NCBI RefSeq assembly: GCF_025024155.1
Contig: NW_026251714.1
Span: 496,001-560,000 of the forward strand
From: Gamsiella multidivaricata
Lineage: Eukaryota > Mortierellomycota > Mortierellomycetes > Mortierellales > Mortierellaceae
Direction: 5' to 3'
DNA: 64,000 bases
The position numbers and the translations under genes were made by a program. A model generated the notes under the pieces. It was given only the letters and a program-made list of their open reading frames with translations, did not search any database and was not told the DNA's origin. Shown here one piece after another: positions 46,201 through 61,789 of the stretch (position 1 is the stretch's first letter; every line of letters begins with the position of its first letter).

Positions 46201-48152
46201 AGATAAAATATCCTGGGATCTCTGCTATGTCCAGGTCCTATAGCAGGGTCACATTGCCTTCGTGATGCGTGTTTGGCTGCCGTTTCTTTTATCTCGTGGC
46301 CATTCTTTTCATCTTCCTGACTAATTACTAACAACCCCGTGTATGGCAATTGGCTAACACGGGAGAACCCATGGAACACGCGAGATATTAAATGAAAAGG
46401 GAGCGAGATTGTCATCTAGGCCCCGATGCGTATCATTTACGACGTGTGAATATTAAAATCGTGAACCCTCGTGGGGATCAGGCCGACTGACGGGATCGCG
46501 GGAGGCTGAGTGATGATTGTCCCGAGTGTTTGGGTAATCTGCACAACATCTACTTCGACATATTAAAGTTGCACACCAAGGGGTCAATGTATACTGTCAC
46601 TTTCACGACGAGAGCAAGGGTCCCTGATGCATGTAGGCCCTGCTGGGACACTACTTCGATTGCTCTACAATACTTGTCCGAGCAGCCCAGGAGACGACGA
46701 CTTCAATTAAATGGAGAACAAGGGGATTCTGGATAAACATGAGAAGAGGACGTTTCGGGTTCTGTGGAGTAGAAGATGTAAGGCATGTTTACATTCAGTT
46801 CCGTCGACTCGTTGCTCTTTGTTTAATCTTTTGATCGAACATATCTGTCAATGGTAAAAGGCTTGAGCGTCACTACCAGAATGGCCTAACAGAGCCGATC
46901 TTACTGATTTTGAACGGATTGCTGTAGAGCCATGGAGCACCTTCCAGGTGCACATGGGTCTCAAATGAATGAGTGTGGGTAGCGAGCAATCATCATTTGC
47001 GCGCGACCCCCTTGCACGAAACTGCACAAAATGATATCTGTTTGAAGATACTACGCAGGGTTCATCCAAAGAGTAGAAGCGTTGGTTTTAGAAATCACTA
47101 TGTCCTCCTTTTCTACTCACCATCTGCTCTCGTGCGATTGTCGCGAACTACATTGAAAGGGGGTAGGAAGGACAGTCGCAATAGCAAAAATAGAAGGAAT
47201 GATATTTACGCAGCCAGAATGGGCTCCAGAGCTGATCATTGCAGATACGTTCAAGTGACTATCCTGGTTTGCAGCAGGATTAATTTGGCTTCTGTGTATG
47301 CTCTAGTAAAAGATATGCAATGCCTTTAGGCCTCTGCGTTGTTTCTGGATCAACAGCCCAGTGTATAGTCAGCCTTGGCAATGAATGCGAGAGAGAAAGA
47401 GATGCAGTTTGAATATATCCTTGTGCCAACAGCCTCGCCTCACAGTATAAGCGGGACTTGCTACGGGAATACAGCTAGAGACAGTTTCTCGGCTCGATAA
47501 CAAGCACTGACCGCTAGCCACTGCTATGGGTTGCAGTGGATGGTATGGACGATCGAGGTGGGTTGTAAGACTGAGTGTCGAGAGAAGAGGAGAGGGCGAT
47601 GGCTAGTCTGGAATAGTGGTGGGTGGGTGCATTTGTTGTTGTGATGTGTGGGTGTGAGTTTATTGCCAGTCATTCAGTGCAATTGAGTCCCTATGCACTC
47701 CCATTCAAATCCAAACGAGCCATGGGTGGATGTGATATGGGCTAACAGGCTTGAGCGAGCAGACTATAGAATGTATAAATAAAGAGAGTGTGTTTGTATT
47801 CAATAGTGATTCAATCGACTGTATTGTGCATCCATTGTTTTAGCCATAAAAAAAAAGGTGCTCCATCCTCTTACGCGTTTTTTTTTTGCCCTCTGTTGTG
47901 TTGAGTGTTGTGCGTTGTGTGTTCAATTGGCTGCGACTCATCCGTGGTCTCGAAAAGGGTACAAAAAGAGACCGTCCAGTCCTCTTCCTCCCCTCTCTTT
48001 TCTCATTTTTCCATCCTCTCCTCTCTCCTCACCTCTTTCAAAGTGGAAATAGAAAAACGACTCTGCTTCGCCCTCGACTCACCCTCATTCGCCAACACAA
48101 CAGCGCAGTGCAACCCATATTCCCTTTTTTATACACAGCAACGTCTCGCCCA
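40215..48152. other. 7.9-kb region without a supported gene
   Basis: No open frame has recognisable protein features and no structural RNA was seen. Contents: poly-T and poly-A runs; a 12-bp pattern CGGCAACAGCAT at about 42060-42090; a 13-bp minisatellite (AGCAGCCAGCATG variants) at 46087-46137; and a CT-rich leader before the ATG of zinc-finger gene 2 (47985-48150). It is the mirror counterpart of the 17.0-28.9 kb region. Confidence 0.55.
46087..46137. repeat. 13-bp minisatellite
   Basis: About four tandem copies of AGCAGCCAGCATG with point changes (AGCAGTCAACATG, AGCAACCAACATG). Confidence 0.7.
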
Positions 48153-49361
48153 ATGACTGCCTCAGCACCAGCATCCGCCCAGGCACAGGTCAAGGACATC
48201 GCACAGTCACACATCCATCACTACTTCTACAACCAGCACCAGCACCAGTACCAGAGCCAGCAGATCCAGTCCTCCTCGCCCACAATGTCCGTTAACTCCG
48301 TCCCCTCTCCCCAGCAGCACACAGCTAACCACATCTATACCCTTGACCAGCACCAGGAGCAGCAGCACCATCACATGCAGATCCTGGGGAACCACCCTGC
48401 CTCGCCCGGCTCTACTGTCTTCATGGATCTGCCCGTCGATCCCTTCCTGCCCACGCGCGCAAGCAACTTCCTCTTTTCAGACTGCGATTCCCCCATGGCT
48501 ACTGCCACAGCCCCCTCCGCTGAGGACTGCCAGGCCTCACACGAATACATGTATGCACATCAGCCTACATCCGTCAAGACCGAGTTCTCGAACGACCAGT
48601 TCGCTGCGATCGCGCCCACCTACATGATGGCAATGGCCCGCTCCTTCTCTGAAAGTCAGCTGTCGGGAATCTGCGGTACCGCTGTCGCCGGCGTTGTCTC
48701 TGTAGCCACCGCAGCCGACATGTGCGACTCTCCTCTGATGTATGCTCAGCAGGGTATCTACGAAGACGAGTATCATTACGCGAACCAGCATCAGCACCAC
48801 CACCATCATAGCTACTCCACCAGCTCGCTCTCGGCCCTATCTGACGATTCTTCCCTGTCGCCACGGTCGACCTCCTCAAGCACGCTCTCGCTCTCCTCTT
48901 ACCCGCTGTCCAGGACCCTGAGCGAACCCACAATGACCCCTCTGTTTCACCAGGGCTTGATCTCGGCCTCCTCCTCCGCATCAGATCTTGCTGTCGGCAA
49001 CGAATCCGATACATCCCCCGTCAAGCCCACGCCTAAACGATCCCGCGGCCGCCGCGTCTCGAGCCACCCCGACAACTCTGGTTGTAAGGTCTTTACCTGT
49101 CGCTTCGATGACTGTGGCAAGATCTTTAAGCGATCCGAGCATCTCAAGCGCCATGTTCGTTCTATTCATACCCTCGAAAAACCCTTTCCCTGCCCTATCC
49201 ATAACTGCCCCAAGCGGTTTTCACGGTCTGACAATTTGAATCAGCACATCCGCATCCATCGGCACAGCAATGCCACCAGGGCGACCGATAAGAACAGCAA
49301 AGCATTTGCAGCCTTTACGCCCTTCTTGCAGACGTACTCGACTGATCTCCTCACCCTCTAG
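48153..49361 (+). CDS. C2H2 zinc-finger transcription factor, Msn2/4 type, copy 2
   Basis: 402 aa, no intron. The fingers at about residues 312-371 differ from copy 1 only between the fingers (TLEKPFPC against TMEKPFEC), so both should read the same AGGGG-type site. The Met at 48153 is chosen because MTASA is shared with copy 1; the open frame upstream to 47886 runs through a CT-rich leader. Shared N-terminal blocks: [45 protein letters not shown]. Copy 2 lacks part of the Ser/Pro-rich N-terminus of copy 1. It is convergent with NELF-C/D, with 288 bp between stop codons. Confidence 0.9.
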   Translation: MTASAPASAQAQVKDIAQSHIHHYFYNQHQHQYQSQQIQSSSPTMSVNSVPSPQQHTANHIYTLDQHQEQQHHHMQILGNHPASPGSTVFMDLPVDPFLPTRASNFLFSDCDSPMATATAPSAEDCQASHEYMYAHQPTSVKTEFSNDQFAAIAPTYMMAMARSFSESQLSGICGTAVAGVVSVATAADMCDSPLMYAQQGIYEDEYHYANQHQHHHHHSYSTSSLSALSDDSSLSPRSTSSSTLSLSSYPLSRTLSEPTMTPLFHQGLISASSSASDLAVGNESDTSPVKPTPKRSRGRRVSSHPDNSGCKVFTCRFDDCGKIFKRSEHLKRHVRSIHTLEKPFPCPIHNCPKRFSRSDNLNQHIRIHRHSNATRATDKNSKAFAAFTPFLQTYSTDLLTL

Positions 49362-49649
49362 ACATCCTTTGCTTCCTTTCCCACTGCCTGTAACACCTTG
49401 TATTACCCAACTCTTGTTTCTTTGCTTCTTTGCTTCTTTTGCTTTTGCTTCTTTTGCTTGTACATACATAAAATAACGCGCTCATACAGATACCACATCG
49501 GACAATAAAAAAGTGTCTATTATTTGCATTCATTGATATTTGTTTGTTACAATCCAAAGAAATGGCACAAGTGTAGGCGTAGGTGCAAGTGAGTGTAATA
49601 CATGTGTAGGTGCGCGCAAAAAAAAAAAAAAAAAAGATGCAATTAAGGT

Positions 49650-52637
49650 TTATCGACGGGGCTCATCCAGTCGCCTCTTCAGTTCTTGGATGGTGTTCAG
49701 TCCAGCGTCCGCGGAGCCCAGATGTGTCCCTGAGTCATGCGAGGCTGTTGAGGACGATGAAGTTGGAGGCGTTTGCGTTTCTTCGCTTGGTTGTGAAACG
49801 ACCTCATCTGTATTAATTAAAAAAGGGTAGCATAGACAAAATCTTAGGTTAGTCCTTTGTGAAGTAAGACCGCATAGAGGACAGCACAAGTCCTATATCC
49901 ACACTAAAACACGTACCAATCCAAGCGCGAACGATGGGCTCAGTGTCCGTCTTCTTGATAACCTCAACAATCTCCTGAATCATTTGTCCCATGCCTTCGA
50001 TGAATTTCTTGGAGTATGGACCGCGCACCATTTCGAGCACCTTTTTGACAAAGTGCATCGAGAGCGACTGGTCCATCTTGCGCGCACGCGCCTGGATATA
50101 GTCTAGAACAGGCATGACATAGTTCAATTGCATCAGGTAAATCATCCTATCCAAGATGGATTTTCGATAGGTCATCTATTGGATAGCAGAAGGAAAGGAA
50201 CGCTTTAAATATGTGCTTTGCTCCCTATGCAAAGAGATATATGCAAACGAGATAAAATCTTTCGGTTTTTTTGAGCAGCCTTTGGCTATCGACAGTACCA
50301 TGATTTCAGGATTTAGTACTAGGGGGGCTTCAAAAAAATTGACAAGTGTGGCAAACACCTCTGTCTGTTGCAATGGGTGCTTGTACGACATCTAAATCAC
50401 GATACCATAAACATAAGAAGTGCATAAGTCGCGTATCCCGGGGCAGGGCGCCATTCATGTGTCTCGCAGCCATTTTCTCGTAACATACCTCCTCAATGAG
50501 TAGCAGTGGAAGCGGGACTTCGTGCGTTCTAAAATAGGTTTCGATGTAACTCGTTTCCGTGATCACAAACTGAATCCAATACAATAGAGCCATTGAGGCG
50601 ACCGGCGTCCTGATAGAAAGAAAGTGATACCATTTGGTCAATTGATGCAGGCATAAACTTCTCTCGATGCAAAACAACGTCCCAGTACCCATGGGCGATG
50701 TTGGATGAAATTGCAATGCGCACAACAATGCACCGTGTATTCGAAAAAACGCGCATGAATGCTGAATGCTTACTCAATCGCAACCAAAAGATTCGCAAGA
50801 ATGGGCGTCAGGTCTGTTCCAGCTGTTCGTTTTGAAAGTGTATCCTCTAATGCGCTCAGTGCCTCATATGTCGGCTGCACGTCCGATGTGTCTGTGACCA
50901 TATCGTCGTCCTCGTGCACACTCGCCGCATAGGCCACCAGCCAGAGATATTTTTCCTTGTGATCCTGCTTAACGACACCGCCCTTAAAACTTGGAACAAA
51001 GATAGAAGACAACATGATTTCTATAGAGAAAAACGACGGTAAGAAGACAATTGTCAATTAGTCGACTCGTTTGGATAGGCATCGACAATTGATAATGCAA
51101 CGACCAAGAACCAGTGGCATGTGTAGTTCTTGCAATTTACCAAAGAAATCAGGGTCACGTAAGAAATATGTGGAGGGCGGATGCTCGCTGGTGTATGCTC
51201 TGTGCAACTATAGCCCAGTAAAACAAAGTAAGCAGTAACTGTTAGAACGGGTTGTGGATTTGGCAGATGCACATGCAACTCACGGGCAGTTTTCGACGTA
51301 CCAACATAACATCTCCGGGCGAGGGTATGCGGGATTGCAGAATGGCCGAGATAGCACTTGCCACATTGGATGATGCTCCTGCAAGCAGCATTCTTAAGGT
51401 TGCCACGAGTGGCGGTCTAGATGCATGCAAAGAGGCGATGAGTTGCCTGTACCATTCAAAAGAATGCAGGAAAACTCTGTACCGTGCCTGAACAACAACT
51501 GCGGCACAAAGGCTTACTTGTTGAACTTTTCTAGCACTCCCGATTCCAGCTCTTTCGATATCCGCTTCAGTGGCATTCCCCTGTCAGTTTTCATCAGGCG
51601 AAATAGCAAGACTTGAGTGTAGAGATATGTGTGCTCGCTCTGACAGCAAACTTTCTGTTATGCAGATATCAACCAAAATAAAGTGTAAGGTTCAATCAGT
51701 CTTGAAAGACTACGTAGAATTCGTGCTTCAACATTCTGTATGCTCACTGTAAACTTACCACTAAGTCTGGTAGTCTGTCCAAGAGCCCAACGTCATCCTC
51801 TTCCCTGAGTTTATCCAATGAGTCCAGCAATACTCCTGAGAACACGTTCACAAATGTCGACGCCGTGGCGACACTCGCAATCTCCCCTTTGTATCCTGCG
51901 TCCGAGATGCGCTGCATTTGCATAAGGAAGAGAATACATTAGCCTTGCGAAAGAAAATATAGGGTGACGATGTAATACTTCATGATTCGAACACCAGTAC
52001 CTGGATCGCAAAGTTGAGAAGTAAACATTTTTTGTACTTTTCCGAGAGTTCGTAAATAACGGATCTCCAGAATGGATGTTGAATCATGACCAGTAGCCAG
52101 TCCGGTGTGTCCTATAGACACGTAGAGTTTTCAGGTTTACGCGAGTCCATGGATTAATTGACACATTCCCAAGAGTCTTCTATTTCTGTCGTAGCCTGGC
52201 ATCTCTTCAACCTACCGATCCATTCAGCATGAAGCTATCCGCGGCCACAGGGTCAAATCGTTCCATGAGCTGCTCCTTTAGGACCTCCTGCATGATGTCG
52301 ACAGGGTCGAGGTCAAACTCACGCGCCCATCCTGACATCAGGTTGCACATTTCTGGCATACCGACGTAGCTGCTGTAAAGTGCGTTGACGAGCTGCAGAG
52401 GCTGTCCTCCCTCCTTGATGAATGCTCCGATCGCGTCCAGAATGTTCGGTTCCAAAATGGAGTCGGGTGCTTGGAAAGACTGCATCATCGTGTCCAAACT
52501 GCTTGTTGTGCCAGTACTGCTGCCGCTTCCTGCTAAGGTGTTTCTCTAGAGATGTCAAGCAAATCTGTATTAGCACAGAGATGTCTTGCCAATCAGCCGA
52601 ATGTGCCGGTTCTCGAGCAAAAGCTTACAGATGTCAT
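49650..52637 (-). CDS. NELFCD: Negative elongation factor subunit C/D (TH1-like), multi-exon
   Basis: TH1/NELF-C/D is a subunit of the complex that, with DSIF, pauses RNA polymerase II near promoters in animals. Collinear blocks match the human protein: ILEPNILDAIGAFIKEGGQP, DTPDWLLVMIQHPFWRSVIY, RISDAGYKGEIASVATAS, QDHKEKYLWLVAYAASVHED and the C-terminal SILDRMIYLMQLNYVMPVLD with MVRGPYSKKFIEGMGQM. The first exon is only 9 nt (52629-52637, ATG ACA TCT) and splices to 52545; without it there is no in-frame Met at the right place. The final exon (49650-49807) is a low-complexity Ser/Thr tail ending ELKRRLDEPRR. Exons between about 50200 and 51900 are partly resolved. Yeasts lack NELF, so presence here fits an early-diverging fungus. 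Confidence 0.85.
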
Positions 52638-53044
52638 TGTGCGGGGAATGTTGCTGAAGGCGAGAGAGATCGATTCGAAGCTGATTCCTGAATCGTTCTT
52701 GTGCTATCCTCGTTCTAAATGACGCTGCCACCGCGGCGATGCAGGAGATCGAAAGAGATTAGTACGTCACGTTACTTGGAACTTTAAGTGAGATCCCTCG
52801 GTCGGAATGACTAAGGAACTTTACAAATACTATATTCCCATCAAGAAAAGAGGGCAGGCCTTCAAAGGTTTCCATTAAGACTCTTTTAGCCCGGAAAATG
52901 TCAAGCGGAAAACTTTTAACCCCACATGATGGTCAGGAACTTTTCCTTTCAACACAAGGTGTTCACGTTCATGTGCAGACTACCTTAGACTGGGAGGGTC
53001 GAAAGGATACGTCAAGTCTAAGAAGCCTGATCCGACGGACGATC
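52638..53044. other. Intergenic upstream of NELF-C/D
   Basis: Holds the NELF-C/D promoter side and unassigned sequence. No gene, inverted repeat or known element recognised. Confidence 0.5.
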
Positions 53045-53141
53045 AGATCGTAGCTTCGGGCCATTTCCTGCTCAGGCAGGCTCAAATACCAATTATCCGA
53101 ATAAACGGTTCCTCTCGTACTAAGTTCAATATGGCGCGTGC
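53045..53141 (-). pseudogene. 28S rRNA 3'-region fragment, second copy
   Basis: Read on the minus strand: TTGAACTTAGTACGAGAGGA, then ACCGTTTATTCGGATAATTG, GGTATTTGAG, CAGGAAATGG, CGAAGCTACGATCTG. This is closer to intact 28S than the 13.25-kb copy (it keeps the GAGGAACCGTT block). The match fades after about 53045. The rRNA-like sequence begins at the same base as in the first copy. Confidence 0.8.
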
Positions 53142-54235
53142 GTCGTTAGCTATAGATCTGGTGTTGGTCGCAGCGGCGGTGCTGGTGATATTGGCCAGGG
53201 TCGGTGAAGGAAGTTGGGACGGTACTCTCCGCGACGGGATCGTTTAGAATCGGAAGAGTTATGATTCTCTTGCGCGAATTACTTAAGGCAGCGGGCTGCC
53301 ATGGTCAACATTTACGGGCGCACAATACCCTGTGACCCTAGCTTGGTCTCTTCATTGTCCATCGCTTCAGCAGGATGAGCTATTGTAAATAAATCCACAG
53401 CAGCTGCACGAACAATATCATATGTGGCTACTCTGCCAAGTGATGGAGCCCCACCTCGGAAGTGTTTATTCGACTCTTGTTTCCTTTGATTGGATGCAGA
53501 GGTGATCCTGACGATTTGTCTTCATGCGTCCTAGCAGCGATACCAACTTAATTGCCCATCGTGCAGCAGAAAAGATTAATAACCTTAAAACATGCCCATA
53601 GGCTGCTATCGAGTGACAAGAAACAGTGCCTCACCTCAATAGGAATCTGTTTCTCGAGTCCTTTCACCAGCCAAGGAGATGGTCCGTCCTTGCGCAATGT
53701 TCTCTACTTCAATTCTTTGTTTAAGACTGTCTGCACACGAATAAGGCGGTCGAATGGCGTGGTATTCGCTTCCCTCGTCACCTCTAGCAGAGATTCCTGT
53801 GATCATGGAAGAAGGGATTATTACCCATTGCACATGCATGGCTGTTCTCCTGATCTCGGCCATTCTAGCACCAGCACTCTTGACTCGACTGTGGTTGTTC
53901 AGGCACATTCAGGGGTGGGGGTTTGGCAGATAAACTGTGTCTTTGTTACCAATGAGTCGCCGCTGGGCTGTGCTTATTGAGATCAAGCAGAGACGTACGA
54001 GAGACAATCAGAAGAGCGACGGGTTGAGGGAGGGGAAAGAAGGGAAGGAAGGGGAAGTGGAAAAGTGGAAAGGTGCGAAAAGAAGGGAAAAGAGTGCAAA
54101 GACACACAGCCATCGTTGCGGCATTCGACAAACGGAGCCATGCTTGTAGTCAGATTACTCGTGTAACGGCGAAGGAGAGAAGGTACAACCTTAACTACCA
54201 AAGCTGCGCAGGAATGTCTACCTGGATGTTTACAA
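53142..54235 (-). repeat. NACHT-locus flanks without the NACHT gene
   Basis: On the minus strand this is the 5' module (54235-53366, equal to 6400-7361) joined directly to the 3' module (53365-53142, equal to about 13010-13249). Shared words include GCGGCGACTCATTGGTAACA and CACTCTTTTCCC. The 5.65 kb that separates the modules in the left copy, which is the NACHT gene plus about 165 bp upstream and 200 bp downstream, is absent. No 57-bp inverted repeat was found beside this copy. Confidence 0.8.
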
Positions 54236-54762
54236 ACACCCTCCTTCTCTGTGGAGACGAGCTCAAAATTTCGCCTCGGCGGAGGTTGCCACAAAAGGTT
54301 GACTATGTCAGCCGGCGCTGGGAGACAACCGCCATTCGATATCACCTCCTCATCCCGCCTTGCCACATGGCTTTCATACATCAAAGACACTGCGGCCCAA
54401 CTCTAGTCTTTGTGGTTTTTATGCTTCTAACACCGCATATCTCAAACGCATTGTGGAGGTAGAGTTTAATTAAACCGGTTGACAAGGGCACCCCACTAGG
54501 GTCGGGGTAGTCTGCTCTTTGCTGCTATGCTCCACAAGGATACATCTCCTTCCTAGCAGCGACCTCTTATTTACATCTATAAAGAACGCTGCAATGTCCT
54601 TTCCCCCTATTTGTCTCATCACGACCCTCACCCTAGTGCACCAGACCAAACACAGTAACGATAAGCACAGCGATTATTTTTTTATCTCCCTTTCCTTTTA
54701 CCACTTGGCTCTGTCCACACTTCCACCCTATATCGCGCTCAGGGATAGATCCATTTACACCA
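54236..54762. other. Intergenic upstream of the RVxF gene
   Basis: Unassigned sequence, then a CT-rich leader before the ATG at 54763. Nothing else recognised. Confidence 0.5.
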
Positions 54763-56676
54763 ATGGAATCCAACCCGGACAAAACAGCGGATGCAGATCC
54801 TGCAACGAATGAGATCGCTGATGTCGAGAGGGGCGAGAGACAAGAACTAGGGCAGGAACAAGAGCAGGAACAGGAGCACGAACAGAAGCAGGAACAGGAA
54901 TTCGCTACAACTCGAGCACTTAGCGAGGATCATATCTTGGACAGCCCTGTCAGCGGCGCTTCGTCGTCATCATCATCGATTGACTCGTCGTCCCCAACAC
55001 GAAAGAGGAGTCGACATGTGCACTTCCCTAACGATCCTACAACGGAAATCACCTATATTTGCTATGAACCCGAAGATCATCAACGCAGACGTCGAGCCTC
55101 TCGTCGTAATTGTGCTAGATTAGGAATCGATACGAGACAGGGACAGACGGTTCCACAGGGACAGGATGACAATGCCTTTGAACCAACGTTTTCCTCGTCA
55201 GGGCCTGAAGAGATGAGTCTTATGGAGGACTCTCCTGCACATGGTCTCGATGCCAACGTGCGAAGACGACCGATATCACTTCCAGTCCCTGTTAGACCGA
55301 GAATCACCCCAGAACTTGGCTCGGTCCACATGTACTATTCCCAAGTGGCCCAGCGGATCGTGCATAAACGCCAGCCGAATACAGAAGCGCGTGCGTCCCC
55401 TGAAGGATTCTCTCTTGGCCATCATGACGACAGGTCTCCTATAGCGGCAGCACTCGACAGAAATGACACAAGTCCGACAGGGGATCTGATCTTTTATATC
55501 GCGGAGGACAGACCTATTAGACGCTCGTCAGCATCTGCAACGACTGAGCAACGGCGGCCATTCAAACCTGGACATCGTCGATCGACACAGACTCTACTTG
55601 CTGTATTTCCCGAGCCACCTTCGCATACCTCCACACCGCATAGTGCTGCTTCGAACTGGAGATACCCCACATATCGACCACCGCCATTCTCGGATAGCCA
55701 TATTATCTCATCCCCGTCTACCTCAGCACGCCAGCAACCTGCAAGCAAACATACAAGCGATAGCGAGAAGAGAGTAAACAATCTCACACGACGGCTAGCC
55801 ATGCTTAACGGCGTATCACCCTACGCATATGATGCATCGGCGAGTTCATCCTCGTCCGCCAGCACTGGGAGTTGCGCTCATTCTACAATGTCACCAAGAC
55901 AACGAGAGAAACAGTCCGTACGAAACACAGCCCAGGCCGATCCCATCACCGCTCATTACTCGACTTCAAAAGATCGCATCCTCGCTCCGCGACCGATCAC
56001 CTATCACATTTATCTGCCCCTCCAAAAGTCCACACACTCACCCTCTCGTTCGGCCTCGCATTCGTCTCCCTCCTCATCCTCCCACTCTTCGTCCCGCTCT
56101 TCACGACGTTCGAGTACTCGCTCAGAAAGTTCCATCATATTCTATCCAAAGGAGTACTATCAACCCATGACGATTGACGGCTTCGACCAGGACAGGGACG
56201 AGAATTCTATGACGACTATTATAGAACCAGGTATCGCGCCCACAGAGCCTCTACTTTCATTACCGACCACATCTTCCATGACACCCCAATCAGTCTCATC
56301 CAGCGAACCACCTCCCGAGCCCCAGCTATTACCCTCTCCAGGACCGTACTCGGAGAGTCCTCCTCCTCGTCTAAACGACCGTTCCTCAACGCTCTCTGGA
56401 CCAACAGCACATAGCCCTCCAAGTATGTTGAATGTTGTCCTGGCAGCAGGTAACGACGTTTCCTCACACCTTGCCCCGTCTATAACAATCGTATCATCAC
56501 AGCTCGTTACTGGAGCACCTCTCACTTCTAGAACAGATGGCGTCAATTCAAGCTCTCGCTCCAGCTCCGGTTGTGACTCCGGCGCTGCCGCTATTGCTGC
56601 GGGGAGTCAACCTGCGCGTCGGTCTTTCCGTCAGCGACTGAAGGATAAGCTCTCAAAATTCCAGAAAAAGAAGTAG
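54763..56676 (+). CDS. Ser-rich, largely disordered protein with RVxF-like motif
   Basis: 637-aa single-exon protein of unknown function. After a Glu/Gln repeat (QEQEQEQEHEQKQEQE) and a Ser run comes KRSRHVHFPND. The R-H-V-H-F core fits the RVxF docking motif for protein phosphatase 1, with the usual basic residues before and acidic after. Most of the rest is Ser/Pro/Thr-rich and predicted to be disordered, with Ser/Arg clusters (SSRSSRRSSTRSES). The C-terminus is a basic helix, RRSFRQRLKDKLSKFQKKK. No membrane segment or catalytic domain is seen. A PP1 regulatory role is a hypothesis from one short motif. It is convergent with MCM6, with 123 bp between stop codons. Confidence 0.75.
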   Translation: MESNPDKTADADPATNEIADVERGERQELGQEQEQEQEHEQKQEQEFATTRALSEDHILDSPVSGASSSSSSIDSSSPTRKRSRHVHFPNDPTTEITYICYEPEDHQRRRRASRRNCARLGIDTRQGQTVPQGQDDNAFEPTFSSSGPEEMSLMEDSPAHGLDANVRRRPISLPVPVRPRITPELGSVHMYYSQVAQRIVHKRQPNTEARASPEGFSLGHHDDRSPIAAALDRNDTSPTGDLIFYIAEDRPIRRSSASATTEQRRPFKPGHRRSTQTLLAVFPEPPSHTSTPHSAASNWRYPTYRPPPFSDSHIISSPSTSARQQPASKHTSDSEKRVNNLTRRLAMLNGVSPYAYDASASSSSSASTGSCAHSTMSPRQREKQSVRNTAQADPITAHYSTSKDRILAPRPITYHIYLPLQKSTHSPSRSASHSSPSSSSHSSSRSSRRSSTRSESSIIFYPKEYYQPMTIDGFDQDRDENSMTTIIEPGIAPTEPLLSLPTTSSMTPQSVSSSEPPPEPQLLPSPGPYSESPPPRLNDRSSTLSGPTAHSPPSMLNVVLAAGNDVSSHLAPSITIVSSQLVTGAPLTSRTDGVNSSSRSSSGCDSGAAAIAAGSQPARRSFRQRLKDKLSKFQKKK

Positions 56677-56799
56677 AAAGGTCCAGAGAACTGAAGAGCA
56701 AAGACGAGTATAAACGCCACTTGCACAAGCTATCTGTATATTATACTCAGCACTCGATTAAAAATATTTTGTCGTTTCACTGGATATGCAAATCGATAT

Positions 56800-60423
<3,624 letters not shown>

Positions 60424-61789
60424 AATGAGCTGTTCCCTGATACGCGAACTGGAGGTGAACACACAGGAGTTCGTAGGGTGATAAAATGCTGAAGAAGGCG
60501 AGACAGGCAGATGCTGTAGTTATTTGTAAACGCCCAATCAACCAGCCGTTTCAGCTCAGAGCCCTTCCAATCCAGAGACGCGTTGTTGTTTGTTTTTGTT
60601 TGATCAAAATAAGCTGTAGCGCCAGCCACAAACAGTCGTTGGACGCGCCCTGCGGTCGAAAAAAAAAAATTGGTGGCAATCGCATATCGACTGCCCTGGG
60701 CTAAATTAGAAAACGCGCATGAAAAAGAGAACGTGATCTGGTTCCTGAGAACAAGAGTTGAGCTGTTCCTGAGGCAAGAATAAATTCTGGTCTCTCCTCG
60801 TTTTCTATTCTCGTTATTTCAGTTACATGGGCCGTACGTCTCCCTAATTGTAAACTGCCGGCAAGTACTAGTGCATTTTGGATAGACAAGTGTACGTCTC
60901 AGTGTGGGGGGGGGGGGAGGTTTTTTTTTTTTTTCAACGGCACATGGACTTTCGACACTGACTCCACGGAAGCAAAGATGATGCTGCTGTCAGACAAATA
61001 AGGAGTTATATGGTGACGACCAGGTTGCTTGTCGTCCCAGCACCACGAATGGCCGCGGCAAAACATCAAGTTTGAAGCGGACGCGGCGTGTTTGCATCAA
61101 TTCAACTATAGCGCTATGCTTCATCATCTGCGCTCCACTACATGGATTGTGTTTCGATAAAGATCTTGCAGGCAATTGCTGCTGCTGCTGTCAGCCTCCG
61201 GCACCTCTCGCCGCTTCGAAGCATAGTATTATTTTACACCTTGATCAAAGAGTCTTTGTCCCCACTCTTTTATCCTCTTCGAAGTCGACCTATCCCAAGA
61301 CTTCTCCTGACCATTCTGTTCCTAACAGGAGCATTCAGACAGAATACCTTTAGGTGAGCATGGTGTCCGCATCACGCAGGGGAGGGGGCTATCTATTTCC
61401 GTAGTGAGGTGTTGTCTACTATTCCCTGCTCCTTTATTCAACACATTCGAGAGGCGAATCCGAATGTAGACATATGAAAAGGCCTTCCTACCTCGCGTGC
61501 TGCAGAGTATAGTCCGCAGTACGTGCCCTTCCCCCTTTTTAGTACCACGTTCTCCCTGTCCTGTGGATTTCTACTTTTCACCTTTATCGAGTACTTGATT
61601 CTCGCTGTGCGCATCATTGAGCGTACATGTAGTCAGACCGCTGGCACTTTTTTCACTCTTTAATACCAGTCATCTGCCTCAATATAGACCGGTATCTAGC
61701 GCTCATATCCCTGTTTCTACGCTTCTTTCTCCGTCCGTGATACTCTGGTCTTTACAAGCATACTTTTATTCATCGCCAAGGGGCATGCA
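60424..61789. other. Intergenic upstream of MCM6
   Basis: MCM6 promoter side and unassigned sequence. A run of about 12 G followed by about 14 T lies at 60905-60934. No gene recognised. Confidence 0.5.

Noticed and set aside
47886..48152. N-terminal extension of zinc-finger copy 2
   Set aside because: It is a translated CT-rich leader with no counterpart in copy 1. The shared MTASA start lies at 48153.
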